Part shown: positions 9,606-17,331 of the stretch, piece after piece
How positions within the stretch are numbered: position 1 is the stretch's first letter
How the letters are laid out: every line of letters begins with the position of its first letter
Assembly: GCA_025057275.1 (NCBI GenBank)
Contig: JANWXQ010000105.1
Span: 1 to 53,942 of the forward strand
Length of the DNA: 53,942 nt
Source of the DNA: Chitinophagales bacterium
Lineage (GTDB): Bacteria; Bacteroidota; Bacteroidia; Chitinophagales; UBA10324
Direction: 5' to 3'
Translations under genes and position numbers: made by a program
Notes under the pieces: generated by a model
Told to the model about the DNA's origin: nothing
Databases searched by the model: none
What the model saw: the letters and a program-made list of their open reading frames with translations, nothing else

Positions 9606-10808
9606 TCAATCTGCCTTTAGCCCTTCATAGATGACGGCCACCCCCTGACCCACACCCACGCACAGGGTAGCCAGTCCGTATCGGATTTTTTTTCGATGCA
9701 TGGCATGCAACAGCGTGCAACTGATGCGTGCCCCGCTGCAGCCAAGCGGATGTCCTAAGGCAATAGCCCCGCCCTGCACATTGACCAAGGCAGGATCCAG
9801 ATCCAGTTCCTGCATGCAGGCAAGGCACTGGGCGGCAAAAGCCTCATTCAATTCCACCAGGCCGATTTCGGAGCCTTTTAGACCTGCCCGTTGCAGCGCC
9901 TTGTAGGTTGCCGGTACCGGTCCTATGCCCATATAGGCCGGATCCACCCCGGCCACTGCCGTGGCAACGATGCGCGCCAGAGGCTGCAAACCATACCGCT
10001 GAGCAGCTGTGGCTGTGGCTAACAACAGGGCAGCAGCACCATCGTTGATGCCGGAGGAATTGCCTGCAGTCACGGTGCCACCGGAACGAAACACAGGCGG
10101 CAAGGCAGCTAACTTTTCCAAAGTCACCTGACGTGGGTGTTCGTCGGTGGTGCACCAGCTTTGTGGCTGCTCATTCACCTGAACAGGAATGCGTTCATTG
10201 GAAAACCACCCCTGCTGTTCCGCAGCATGGTATTTCTGCTGAGAGCCCAGAGCAAACAGGTCCTGCTGTTCCCTGCTGATTTGAAAGCGTTCCGCAACAT
10301 TTTCTGCCGTTTCTCCCATGGAATAAGGGGGATACTGCCTGGCCAGCCTGGGATTGATGAACCGCCAGCCCAGCGTCGTGTCGTGAATTTCCGGCTGGCG
10401 CGAGAAAGGCTCTTCGCTTTTAGCCAGAACCCAGGGGGCCCGGCTCATGCTTTCCACACCACCGGCAATGATCAGCTCGCCATCGCCGCAGGCAAGTGCC
10501 CGAGCAGCATAGATGATGGCATCCAGGCCACTGGCGCAAAGCCGATTGATGGTGGTGCCCCCAACCGAAACCGGCAAGCCGGCCAGAAGGGCTGCCATGC
10601 GGGCAACATTGCGGTTGTCTTCACCGGCCTGATTGGCACATCCCAACACCACGTCTTCAATGGCATCAGCAGGAACCGAAGGTTGCCGTTGCATCAATGC
10701 AGCAAGCGTAAGCGCTGCCAGATCATCGGGACGCACCCTGCTCAAGGCTCCGCCGTAGCGACCGATGGGTGTTCGCACGGCATCAATGACCCAAACTTCT
10801 TGCCTCAA
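9606..10808 (-). CDS. Acetyl-CoA acyltransferase, 3-oxoadipyl-CoA thiolase-like
   Basis: 400 residues from a TTG start. Thiolases cleave 3-ketoacyl-CoA with CoA, or run in reverse. The acyl-accepting Cys is C91 in NRLCASGLDAI, with the GHPLGCSGAR His and C-terminal CVGVGQG Cys loop present. The stretch GCANQAGEDNRNVARM, and DTTLGWRFINP further on, are characteristic of the 3-oxoadipyl-CoA/3-oxo-dehydrosuberyl-CoA subfamily (PcaF/PaaJ), so aromatic-acid or dicarboxylate catabolism is possible. No other gene of such a pathway is adjacent; an enoyl-CoA hydratase lies at 16534. An ATG at 10844 extends the frame by 12 residues, but it overlaps the divergent gene's ATG and lies upstream of the likely promoter box (10825-10832). 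The TTG fits the family's normal N-terminus. Confidence 0.88.
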   Translation of the reverse strand: MRQEVWVIDAVRTPIGRYGGALSRVRPDDLAALTLAALMQRQPSVPADAIEDVVLGCANQAGEDNRNVARMAALLAGLPVSVGGTTINRLCASGLDAIIYAARALACGDGELIIAGGVESMSRAPWVLAKSEEPFSRQPEIHDTTLGWRFINPRLARQYPPYSMGETAENVAERFQISREQQDLFALGSQQKYHAAEQQGWFSNERIPVQVNEQPQSWCTTDEHPRQVTLEKLAALPPVFRSGGTVTAGNSSGINDGAAALLLATATAAQRYGLQPLARIVATAVAGVDPAYMGIGPVPATYKALQRAGLKGSEIGLVELNEAFAAQCLACMQELDLDPALVNVQGGAIALGHPLGCSGARISCTLLHAMHRKKIRYGLATLCVGVGQGVAVIYEGLKAD

Positions 10809-10813
10809 AGCCG

Positions 10814-10832
10814 TTTCTTTGCCGTAAAGGTA
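10814..10832. promoter_or_regulatory. Interlocked divergent -7 boxes between thiolase and DUF4293 genes
   Basis: On plus, TTTCTTTG (10814-10821; one mismatch) lies 21 bases before the ATG at 10843. On minus, TACCTTTA (10825-10832; one mismatch) lies 16 bases before the TTG at 10808. The two boxes are separated by only three bases, so RNA polymerase occupancy should be mutually exclusive. Confidence 0.4.
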
Positions 10833-10842
10833 GCATCCCCCC

Positions 10843-11277
10843 ATGCTGCAGAGGATTCAGACGGTATGGTTGTTGCTGGCCATGGGATGCGCTGTTATGC
10901 TCTTTTACGTACCGGTTTGGGAAGCGGCGTCCCCTTCTCCGGCCGGTCCATTGTCGCAATTGGGTGCGGGAGTGCATTTCAAGCTGCTGGGATTTCCGCT
11001 GATGCTGTTCATCACGCATACCGTTGCCACCTGGTCGTTTCGCAACCGCCGGCGCCAGTTGCGCTGGTGTAACATCAACATCCTGCTGTTTCTGCTCTTT
11101 CTGTTCTCGGCTTTTTTTATCCTGGAAACTGAACAACATGCCCTGGCCGACCTGCATTTCAGCGAACTGAAGCTGGGATTCTATCTGCCTCTGCTGGGCA
11201 TTGTATTCAATCTGCTGGCCCGCCGGGGCATACGCAGCGACGAAGCTTTTTTTCGCAGGCTGCAACGCAGGCAATGA
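10843..11277 (+). CDS. DUF4293 family integral membrane protein
   Basis: 144 residues with four predicted membrane helices (about 7-28, 48-66, 77-95, 108-127) and a basic C-terminal tail after SDEAFFRR. The N-terminus MLQRIQTVWLLLA is the usual start of DUF4293, a Bacteroidota family of unknown function. That supports this ATG, which overlaps an upstream in-frame ATG of the divergent thiolase gene. It lies 95 bases before recA and has a separate promoter from it. No function can be assigned. Confidence 0.85.
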   Translation: MLQRIQTVWLLLAMGCAVMLFYVPVWEAASPSPAGPLSQLGAGVHFKLLGFPLMLFITHTVATWSFRNRRRQLRWCNINILLFLLFLFSAFFILETEQHALADLHFSELKLGFYLPLLGIVFNLLARRGIRSDEAFFRRLQRRQ

Positions 11278-11320
11278 ACTGTTGAAAACTATTTTTTCCA
11301 GTTGCCTGCTCCGGACGGCG

Positions 11321-11328
11321 TATTTTTG
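11321..11328 (+). promoter_or_regulatory. -7 promoter box of recA
   Basis: TATTTTTG, a full match to TAnnTTTG, 44 bases before the recA ATG. A TTG at 11302-11304, 16 bases upstream, could be the -33 element. No LexA-type SOS operator was recognised in the leader. Confidence 0.5.
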
Positions 11329-11372
11329 ATTCGTTACGCGATAGATTTATGTTCATAGTAAAAACGTGATGC

Positions 11373-12401
11373 ATGGCCACTCCTATTTCTCAGGAAAAAC
11401 TCAAAGCACTCAAGCTTACGCTGGATAAAATCGACAAGACATTTGGCAAGGGCACCATCATGAAACTGGGTGACACCATGGTGGAGCCTTTGGAAGTCAT
11501 CAGTACGGGCAGCGTGGGGCTCAATCTGGCATTGGGTGTGGGCGGGCTTCCCAAAGGGCGCGTCGTGGAAATTTATGGACCGGAATCATCGGGAAAAACC
11601 ACCCTGGCCATTCATGCCATTGCCGAAGCACAGAAAAAAGGAGGCATCGCCGCTTTCATTGATGCCGAACATGCCTTCGATAAATTTTATGCCCAAAATT
11701 TAGGAGTTGATGTAGAAAACCTGCTCATCAGCCAGCCTGACAGCGGAGAACAGGCCTTGGAAATAGCCGACAACCTGATCCGCTCCGGTGCCATTGACAT
11801 CATCGTCATTGATTCCGTTGCTGCGCTGACGCCCAAGGGGGAACTGGAAGGCGAAATGGGTGACAGTAAGGTGGGCTTGCAGGCCAGACTGATGTCGCAG
11901 GCTTTGCGCAAACTCACCGCCACCATCAGCAAAACCAAATGCTGCTGCATTTTTATCAACCAGCTAAGAGAAAAAATCGGTGTCATGTTCGGCAATCCGG
12001 AAACCACCACCGGAGGCAATGCGCTGAAGTTTTATGCATCGGTGCGGCTGGACATCCGCCGCGTCGGTCAGTTAAAGGAAGGAGAAAGTGTGATCGGTAA
12101 CCGGGTGCGCGTTAAAGTGGTAAAGAACAAGGTGGCACCTCCGTTCCGTCAATGCGAGTTCGATATTCTGTACGGTTCCGGAATTTCCCGGGAAGGCGAA
12201 CTGGTGGACATGGGCGTTGAGCTGGGGCTCTTGCAAAAAAGCGGTTCCTGGTTCAGCTATGAAGGCGACAAACTCGGACAGGGCCGCGATACGGTAGTTC
12301 AATTGCTGCGCGACAATCCGGAGCTGGCCGCCGAACTGGAACAGAAGATCATGGAAAAGGTATTGGGCAAAACAGCTGCTCAGCAGCAACCTGCCAAATA
12401 G
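11373..12401 (+). CDS. recA: Recombinase RecA
   Basis: 342 residues, normal length. RecA forms ATP-dependent filaments on single-stranded DNA, catalyses strand exchange and stimulates LexA-type autocleavage. Visible are the Walker A motif GPESSGKTT (about 69-77), the Walker B region [11 protein letters not shown], the L1 loop [21 protein letters not shown], and the L2 region [28 protein letters not shown]. Three consecutive Cys residues precede the L2 strand. It is monocistronic or followed by the OsmC gene 49 bases downstream. Its modulator recX is not linked but sits 14 kb away at 26167. Confidence 0.98.
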   Translation: MATPISQEKLKALKLTLDKIDKTFGKGTIMKLGDTMVEPLEVISTGSVGLNLALGVGGLPKGRVVEIYGPESSGKTTLAIHAIAEAQKKGGIAAFIDAEHAFDKFYAQNLGVDVENLLISQPDSGEQALEIADNLIRSGAIDIIVIDSVAALTPKGELEGEMGDSKVGLQARLMSQALRKLTATISKTKCCCIFINQLREKIGVMFGNPETTTGGNALKFYASVRLDIRRVGQLKEGESVIGNRVRVKVVKNKVAPPFRQCEFDILYGSGISREGELVDMGVELGLLQKSGSWFSYEGDKLGQGRDTVVQLLRDNPELAAELEQKIMEKVLGKTAAQQQPAK

Positions 12402-12450
12402 TTTGCGCTACGAAGGCTATTATTGCAGCTCACCACTAAAAACCAAAATC

Positions 12451-12861
12451 ATGAAACGTTCTGCAACTGCAGTCTGGAAAGGATCCGGCAAAGAAGGCAG
12501 CGGAGCCCTGACCCTAGACAGCGGATTGATGAAAGAGGTTTCCTATTCCTGGCGAACCCGTTTTCAGGACCCGGAAGGCACCAGCCCGGAAGAATTGCTG
12601 GCGGCAGCGCATGCCGCCTGCTTCAGCATGAAGCTCAGTTTTGTTCTGGGCCATGCTGGATTTACGCCGAATAGTCTGCAAACCAGCTGCACGATTACCA
12701 TTGAAAACGGAGTCATCAGCAATGCGCACCTGGTTGTGGTGGGCGAGGTGCCGGGTATCAGCGCTGAAGTGTTCCAGAATTGCGCCGAAGACGCCAAACA
12801 AAATTGTCCGGTCAGCAAAGTGCTGAACACCAACATTACCATGGAAGCACGCCTGACCTGA
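12451..12861 (+). CDS. OsmC family peroxiredoxin
   Basis: 136 residues, the usual OsmC size. OsmC/Ohr proteins are dimeric thiol peroxidases that reduce organic hydroperoxides with two conserved cysteines, here C57 (AAHAACFSMKL) and C119 (AKQNCPVSKVL). The opening MKRSATAVWKGSGKEGSG is typical of OsmC rather than Ohr. I chose the ATG at 12451 because it matches the family start; the open frame runs 16 codons further up to a TTG without homology. It follows recA on the same strand. The gene ends convergently with the 12875 gene, with a hairpin over the stop codon. Confidence 0.93.
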   Translation: MKRSATAVWKGSGKEGSGALTLDSGLMKEVSYSWRTRFQDPEGTSPEELLAAAHAACFSMKLSFVLGHAGFTPNSLQTSCTITIENGVISNAHLVVVGEVPGISAEVFQNCAEDAKQNCPVSKVLNTNITMEARLT

Positions 12862-12873
12862 AAACAGGCAGGC
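12851..12873. terminator. Hairpin between convergent OsmC and metallophosphoesterase genes
   Basis: GCCT and CCTG pair with CAGG and AGGC around an AAAA loop, with a small internal loop. It spans the OsmC stop codon, and the 13-base gap between convergent genes makes a two-way terminator plausible. There is no strong T-run, so the call is tentative. Confidence 0.35.
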
Positions 12874-12874
12874 T

Positions 12875-13705
12875 TCATGCATGCCGCAAGAGGGTGGGCA
12901 CCGTGTTTCCTGCAAACACAGCCTGTTTTTCGTTCAGTGGTGGTGTTTTCTTTCCGTTGATTGGATAGGTGTAGAGCTGCCAGCTTCCGTTGGCATACTC
13001 CAGAGCGGTGAGGTTTTCCACCCAATCGCCGGAGTTCAGGTAAACTACTGTTCGCCTGCCGGTCTGTATCACTTTGATTTCCGGCTGATGAATATGACCG
13101 CAGACCACATAGTCGTAGCCCTGATCCAGGGCCAGAGCGATAGCTGTTTTTTCAAATTCACTGATGTATGCTACAGCCCGCTTCACCCCGTTTTTAATCC
13201 GTTTGGACAGGCTGATGCGTTCCTGACCCAGTTGCTGCAACAAGCGGTTGACTGACCGGTTTAGCAAAATGAGGGCGTCGTACCCGATACTGCCCAGCCG
13301 GGCCAGCCAACGGGAGTTGCGCATGGTCAGGTCAAACACGTCGCCGTGAAAGAACCAGTATTTTTTTCCATCCAGTTCCAGAACGAGCTTATCAGCCAGG
13401 TGAAGACATCCCAGCGTGGCATCGCTGTACCGGCGCAGCACATCATCGTGATTGCCGGTCAGGTAATACACGGTTGTTCCCCGACTCATCAGTTGAAGAA
13501 TCTGTTGCAGGACCTGGGTGTGGGTTGCAGGCCAATAGCGCTTGTTAAACGCCCAAACATCTATGATGTCGCCGTTCAGCACCAGCAATTCGGGTTCTAT
13601 GGATGCCAGGTAGTGAACCAGCTCGCGGGCATGACAGCCTACGGAACCCAAATGCAGATCGCTGAGCACAGCGGCTTTAAGCTTACGTCGTGGTGGCATC
13701 GTCAT
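12875..13705 (-). CDS. LpxH-like UDP-2,3-diacylglucosamine diphosphatase / metallophosphoesterase
   Basis: 276 residues. All calcineurin-like dinuclear metal motifs are present: D16-L-H18, GD46, GN85-H86-D87, then HGD (about 119) and GHIH (about 206). The layout, with DLHLG at the start and a helical insertion carrying many basic residues, resembles the Bacteroidota enzymes annotated as UDP-2,3-diacylglucosamine diphosphatase, the lipid A step giving lipid X. That substrate is inferred from family resemblance. It would act at the cytoplasmic face of the inner membrane. A second ATG two codons in (13699) is equally possible. It diverges from rimO across 160 bases and is convergent with the OsmC gene. 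Confidence 0.82.
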   Translation of the reverse strand: MTMPPRRKLKAAVLSDLHLGSVGCHARELVHYLASIEPELLVLNGDIIDVWAFNKRYWPATHTQVLQQILQLMSRGTTVYYLTGNHDDVLRRYSDATLGCLHLADKLVLELDGKKYWFFHGDVFDLTMRNSRWLARLGSIGYDALILLNRSVNRLLQQLGQERISLSKRIKNGVKRAVAYISEFEKTAIALALDQGYDYVVCGHIHQPEIKVIQTGRRTVVYLNSGDWVENLTALEYANGSWQLYTYPINGKKTPPLNEKQAVFAGNTVPTLLRHA

Positions 13706-13845
13706 GTTCGGGCAAAATTTTTTTATACATATTAAAAAATTGATACCGACAGGTTAATCTATGTATATGCCCATTCTTGCAACGCACAATTTGGTGGTGG
13801 ACGTGTCTGCTGAGTCGGACAACAGCCTTCCGGGTGAATTCTTCT

Positions 13846-13853
13846 TTTCTTTG
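13846..13853 (+). promoter_or_regulatory. -7-like box of rimO
   Basis: TTTCTTTG (one mismatch to TAnnTTTG) ends 12 bases before the ATG at 13866. This favours that ATG over an in-frame ATG at 13761, which lies upstream of the box. Confidence 0.4.
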
Positions 13854-13865
13854 CAGTTGCATCGT

Positions 13866-15239
13866 ATGCGCACCCGAGGTCGCCGGCCAACGGTTCACGT
13901 CGTAACCCTGGGCTGTTCCAAGAACTTAGCCGATTCGGAACAGTTGCTGGCGCAACTGGCCGCTGCCGAATGGCCGGTTGCGGTGCATGGCACCCCCCGC
14001 CGAAACGACATCATCATCATCAACACGTGTGGCTTCATTGAACAGGCCAAACAGGAATCCATCAACACCATTCTGGACTTTGCAGAGCGCAAGAAGCAGA
14101 ACCGCATCAGCCGGCTTTATGTAACGGGATGCCTCAGTCAACGCTACCGGCACCAGCTTGAGCAGGAAATTCCCGAAGTAGATGCCTGGTTTGGCACGCT
14201 GGAGCTTCCGCAGTTGCTCAAGCACCTGGGGACAGACTACCGGCATGACCTGGTCGGCGAGCATTATCTGACCACCCCATCGCATTATGCTTACGTAAAA
14301 ATTTCCGAAGGCTGCAACCGCATCTGCTCGTTTTGCGCAATCCCCCTGATGCGGGGACCCCATCGTTCCAAGCCCATGGAAGCGATTGAGCAGGAGGTGC
14401 GTTCCCTGGTTAGCCGCGGCGTGGTCGAGGTGATGCTCATTGCCCAGGAGCTCACCTATTACGGCTTGGACCTGTACCGTCGCCGTATGCTGGCTGAGTT
14501 GTTGCGGCGCCTTGCCGACATAGAAGGTCTCGCCTGGTTACGGCTGCATTATGCCTATCCGGCTGCTTTCCCTATGGACGTTCTTGACGTCATGCAGCAA
14601 CGCTCTAACATTTGCAGGTACCTGGACATTCCGTTTCAGCACATTTCTGATGGCGTGCTGAACCGTATGCGTCGCCAGATCACCAGGCACCAGACTTATG
14701 ATTTGATACAGCGCATACGCGATCGGCTGCCTGACATGACCTTGCGCACCACCCTTTTGACTGGTTTTCCCGGAGAAACAGAGCAGGACCACGAGCAGCT
14801 GCTGCGCTTTGTGGAAGACATTCGTTTTGATCGTTTGGGCATCTTCACTTATTCGCATGAAGAAGATACTGCTGCTCATGCGCTGGAGGATGATGTTCCG
14901 CCTGAGGTAAAAGAACGGCGGGCGCAGGAGATTATGACCCTGCAGCAAAACATTTCGCTGCAGAAGAACGAAGCTCTCATAGGGCAAACGCTGCGCGTCC
15001 TGTTGGATCGCCGGGAAGGGGCCTGGTGGATGGGCCGCAGTGAGGGCGATTCTCCCGAAGTGGATAACGAAGTGTGGGTGGCGGACGCGGCCGGCCTGGC
15101 GGCCGGCCGCTTTGCCGACGTCTGCATTACCGATGCAGCAGCTTACGACTTGTTTGGCCGGGTCGCAGGCCACGTCGGCAAAGGGCCGGCTTCGCCGGCG
15201 TCCGCCACCCGGAATGCCTCCTTTAACGTAGCCCCTTAA
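13866..15239 (+). CDS. rimO: Ribosomal protein S12 methylthiotransferase RimO
   Basis: 457 residues. RimO is a radical-SAM enzyme that adds a methylthio group to an Asp of ribosomal protein S12. The N-terminal UPF0004 domain has its cluster cysteines in LGCSKN (C17), INTCGF and VTGCLSQR. The radical-SAM CxxxCxxC is in SEGCNRICSFCAIP, and a C-terminal TRAM domain includes DSPEVDNEVWVAD. The start at 13866 fits the family; the frame is open upstream to 13761 without homology. The usual C-terminus falls near DLFGRV; about 24 further residues (Ala/Pro/Ser/Gly-rich) are encoded by an inverted copy of the gene's own 3' region (see 15076-15210). First gene of a plus-strand run with the PAP2, ZIP and hydratase genes. 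Confidence 0.94.
   Translation: MRTRGRRPTVHVVTLGCSKNLADSEQLLAQLAAAEWPVAVHGTPRRNDIIIINTCGFIEQAKQESINTILDFAERKKQNRISRLYVTGCLSQRYRHQLEQEIPEVDAWFGTLELPQLLKHLGTDYRHDLVGEHYLTTPSHYAYVKISEGCNRICSFCAIPLMRGPHRSKPMEAIEQEVRSLVSRGVVEVMLIAQELTYYGLDLYRRRMLAELLRRLADIEGLAWLRLHYAYPAAFPMDVLDVMQQRSNICRYLDIPFQHISDGVLNRMRRQITRHQTYDLIQRIRDRLPDMTLRTTLLTGFPGETEQDHEQLLRFVEDIRFDRLGIFTYSHEEDTAAHALEDDVPPEVKERRAQEIMTLQQNISLQKNEALIGQTLRVLLDRREGAWWMGRSEGDSPEVDNEVWVADAAGLAAGRFADVCITDAAAYDLFGRVAGHVGKGPASPASATRNASFNVAP
15076..15210. repeat. Nested inverted duplication at the 3' end of rimO
   Basis: The outer arms match perfectly in two blocks of 12: GGGTGGCGGACG (15076-15087) with 15199-15210, and CTTTGCCGACGT (15110-15121) with 15172-15183. 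Between the blocks each arm has its own GC-rich palindrome: nine-base arms around TGGC at 15088-15109, and GCCGGC-TTC-GCCGGC in the other arm near 15185-15199. The structure can fold into a large hairpin with side hairpins. It lies within coding sequence and supplies the C-terminal extension of RimO. Confidence 0.8.
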
Positions 15240-15248
15240 CACCTGGTC

Positions 15249-15815
15249 GTGGAAACTGTACTGCATTGGGACTATCGGCTGTTCTTCTTCATTAACCGCA
15301 CGCTCAGCAATCCGCTCTTCGACTGGTTTTTGCCGCTGGCACGCGATAAATATTTCTGGATTCCACTATATGCTGGTCTGCTTGTTTATCTTTTTTTCCG
15401 TTTTCGCCGTCAGCTGCTTATTGTTTTGCCTGCCTTGGCACTTACCATAACCCTCACCGACCAGTTGACCGCTTCGGTGATCAAACCCTGGTTTGGGCGC
15501 CTTCGCCCATGCCGGCATCCCGATATCGGTGAATCGGTTCGCCTGCTGGTGGACTGTGGCCCGGCCTTCAGCTTCGTTTCTGCCCATGCCGCCAATGCAT
15601 TTGGCGCCGCGGTATTTTTCATCGTCGTGCTGCATCCTGCACCCAACTGGTTGGTGGTGCTTGCTGTGCTCTGGGCTGTCTCTATTGCCCTTGCCCAGGT
15701 GTATGTGGGCGTGCACTTTCCTGCTGATGTGTTGGGTGGAGCTTTGTTGGGCTGGCTAGCAGGCCAATGCACGGGCCGCATGGCTCGTTGGGCATTAAAG
15801 CGATTCCCGAAGTAG
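15249..15815 (+). CDS. PAP2 family phosphatase (membrane)
   Basis: 188 residues from a GTG start, 9 bases after rimO. PAP2 enzymes are integral membrane lipid or polyprenyl phosphatases with the active site facing the periplasm. The signature is complete: K79-x6-R86-P87 (KPWFGRLRP), the SAH motif (FSFVSAHAAN, about 109-116) and the C-terminal H and D in YVGVHFPADVLGG. About five or six membrane helices are visible. Likely substrates are undecaprenyl pyrophosphate or phosphatidic/lipid A phosphates; the sequence does not decide between them. It is followed after 2 bases by the ZIP transporter and is probably cotranscribed with rimO. Confidence 0.9.
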   Translation: METVLHWDYRLFFFINRTLSNPLFDWFLPLARDKYFWIPLYAGLLVYLFFRFRRQLLIVLPALALTITLTDQLTASVIKPWFGRLRPCRHPDIGESVRLLVDCGPAFSFVSAHAANAFGAAVFFIVVLHPAPNWLVVLAVLWAVSIALAQVYVGVHFPADVLGGALLGWLAGQCTGRMARWALKRFPK

Positions 15816-15817
15816 TC

Positions 15818-16519
15818 ATGAACTGGGGAAGTCTTTTGCTGCTGTTTGCGGCACCGCTGGTCGGTTCGCTGCTGGCTCTGTTCTTTCGCCGTCAGTCGGA
15901 ACAGAACTTCAGCGTCGTACTCAGCTTCAGCGGAGCCTTTTTGTTTGCCATCGTCCTGATGCACCTGTTCCCCTCCGTTTTCCGCGAACTGAACCATGCA
16001 GGCTTTCTGGTGCTTGCAGGTTTTTTTCTGCAGATGCTGCTGGAACAGTTTACCCACGGCATGGAGCATGGCCATTTTCATGCGCGGCGGACCGGCTCTG
16101 CCCGCATCACTGCCCTGATCGTCGGTCTGATCGCTCATTCCCTGCTGGATGGCTTTCCGGTGGCGCGTTTCGATGCTGCCGCCGAAAGCCATCACGAAGT
16201 GCTGTACGGCATCAGCCTGCACAAAATTCCCGAAGGTTTCGCTCTGGCCAGTGTGCTGATTGCTTCCGGCTTTGGCATGGCGGTTACGTTATTATTGGCC
16301 ATCGTGCTTGCAGTTGCAGCTCCTGCTGCTGCATTGATCGGCAATCACATCGGGCAATTGCATCCGGAGACCCTGTGGGTACTGATCGCACTGGCCGTAG
16401 GCTCCTTTCTGCACGTTACCACTACCGTACTGTTTGAATCCGAACATCCGTCCCACATCCTGAGCCTCAAGCGGCTACTGGCTGTTTTAAGTGGGGCTGC
16501 AATAGCATTAGTCATTTAG
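15818..16519 (+). CDS. ZIP family metal transporter
   Basis: 233 residues with about eight membrane helices. ZIP proteins move Zn2+, Fe2+ or other divalent metals into the cytoplasm. The paired metal-binding helices are recognisable: H107-S-L-L-D-G in the fourth helix and H135-K-I-P-E139-G in the fifth. A His-rich loop (HGMEHGHFHAR, about 80-90) lies between the third and fourth helices, typical for ZIPs. The ATG at 15818 is 2 bases after the PAP2 stop and starts at the first membrane helix; the open frame upstream overlaps the PAP2 gene and lacks homology. The enoyl-CoA hydratase follows after 14 bases. Confidence 0.92.
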   Translation: MNWGSLLLLFAAPLVGSLLALFFRRQSEQNFSVVLSFSGAFLFAIVLMHLFPSVFRELNHAGFLVLAGFFLQMLLEQFTHGMEHGHFHARRTGSARITALIVGLIAHSLLDGFPVARFDAAAESHHEVLYGISLHKIPEGFALASVLIASGFGMAVTLLLAIVLAVAAPAAALIGNHIGQLHPETLWVLIALAVGSFLHVTTTVLFESEHPSHILSLKRLLAVLSGAAIALVI

Positions 16520-16533
16520 CTAAATGATCAATC

Positions 16534-17313
16534 ATGGACTACCAATACCTTGTCGTTGACCCTCAGGTTGCTCCCGGGGTAGCTCTGGTGCGCCTGAACC
16601 GCCCTAACCAACTTAATGCGCTTAACCTGGCGCTGATGGACGAGTTGGCTGCTGCCCTGGAAGTATTGGATAGCAGCGAACCGGTGCGTGCCATCGTGCT
16701 GACCGGCAACGATCGGGCTTTTGCTGCCGGAGCCGACATCACCGAAATGGCTGATGCCTCCGCCCTGGATATGGCCCTTCAGCATCGCTTTGCCTCCTGG
16801 GAACGTCTGGAAAAAATCCGCAAGCCCCTGATTGCCGCTGTTTCAGGCCACGTGTTAGGAGGTGGCTGTGAGCTGATGATGGCCTGCGACATGGTGGTAG
16901 CCAGCGAAACGGCCCGATTGGGTCAGCCCGAAATCCGGTTGGGTGTTATGCCCGGTGCCGGCGGCACCCAGCGCCTGACCCATGCCATAGGTAAACCCCT
17001 GGCCATGGAGCTCATCCTCACCGGTCGTACGCTTTCCGCCGATGAAGCATTTCGTGCCGGTTTGGTCAACTGCGTCGTTCCCAAAGAATGCTACCTGGAT
17101 GAAGCCATACGACTTGCTTGCCGCATTGCCGAACATTCGCCCATTGCCCTTGCCCTGGCGAAGCAGGCCATCAAACAGGCTTTTCAACTGCCGCTGCACG
17201 AAGGCATTCTTGCAGAGCGGAAAAATTTTAGTCTGTGTTTCTCTTCCGCAGATCAGAAAGAAGGCATGAGCGCTTTTCTGGAAAAACGCAAGCCCCGATT
17301 CACCGGTCATTAA
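16534..17313 (+). CDS. Enoyl-CoA hydratase/isomerase family protein
   Basis: 259 residues, crotonase fold. It hydrates 2-enoyl-CoA to 3-hydroxyacyl-CoA in fatty acid or related acyl-CoA degradation. The oxyanion-hole region (AAGADITEM and GHVLGGGCEL) is present, as are both catalytic acids, E113 in GGGCELMMACD and E133 in GQPEIRLGVMPGAGG, with the same 20-residue spacing as in the mammalian mitochondrial enzyme. It is therefore likely a true hydratase. It is the last gene of the run starting at rimO and is convergent with the lipoprotein at 17332. It could work with the thiolase at 9606, but they are not linked. Confidence 0.93.
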   Translation: MDYQYLVVDPQVAPGVALVRLNRPNQLNALNLALMDELAAALEVLDSSEPVRAIVLTGNDRAFAAGADITEMADASALDMALQHRFASWERLEKIRKPLIAAVSGHVLGGGCELMMACDMVVASETARLGQPEIRLGVMPGAGGTQRLTHAIGKPLAMELILTGRTLSADEAFRAGLVNCVVPKECYLDEAIRLACRIAEHSPIALALAKQAIKQAFQLPLHEGILAERKNFSLCFSSADQKEGMSAFLEKRKPRFTGH

Positions 17314-17331
17314 ACTGCGAAGCTGAATAGC

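Noticed and set aside
13761-13865. N-terminal extension of RimO from ATG 13761
   Set aside because: It lacks homology to RimO and contains the probable promoter box, so the start at 13866 is preferred.
15410-16222. 270-codon minus frame opposite PAP2 and ZIP genes
   Set aside because: It crosses two well-supported plus-strand genes and its translation is low-information.
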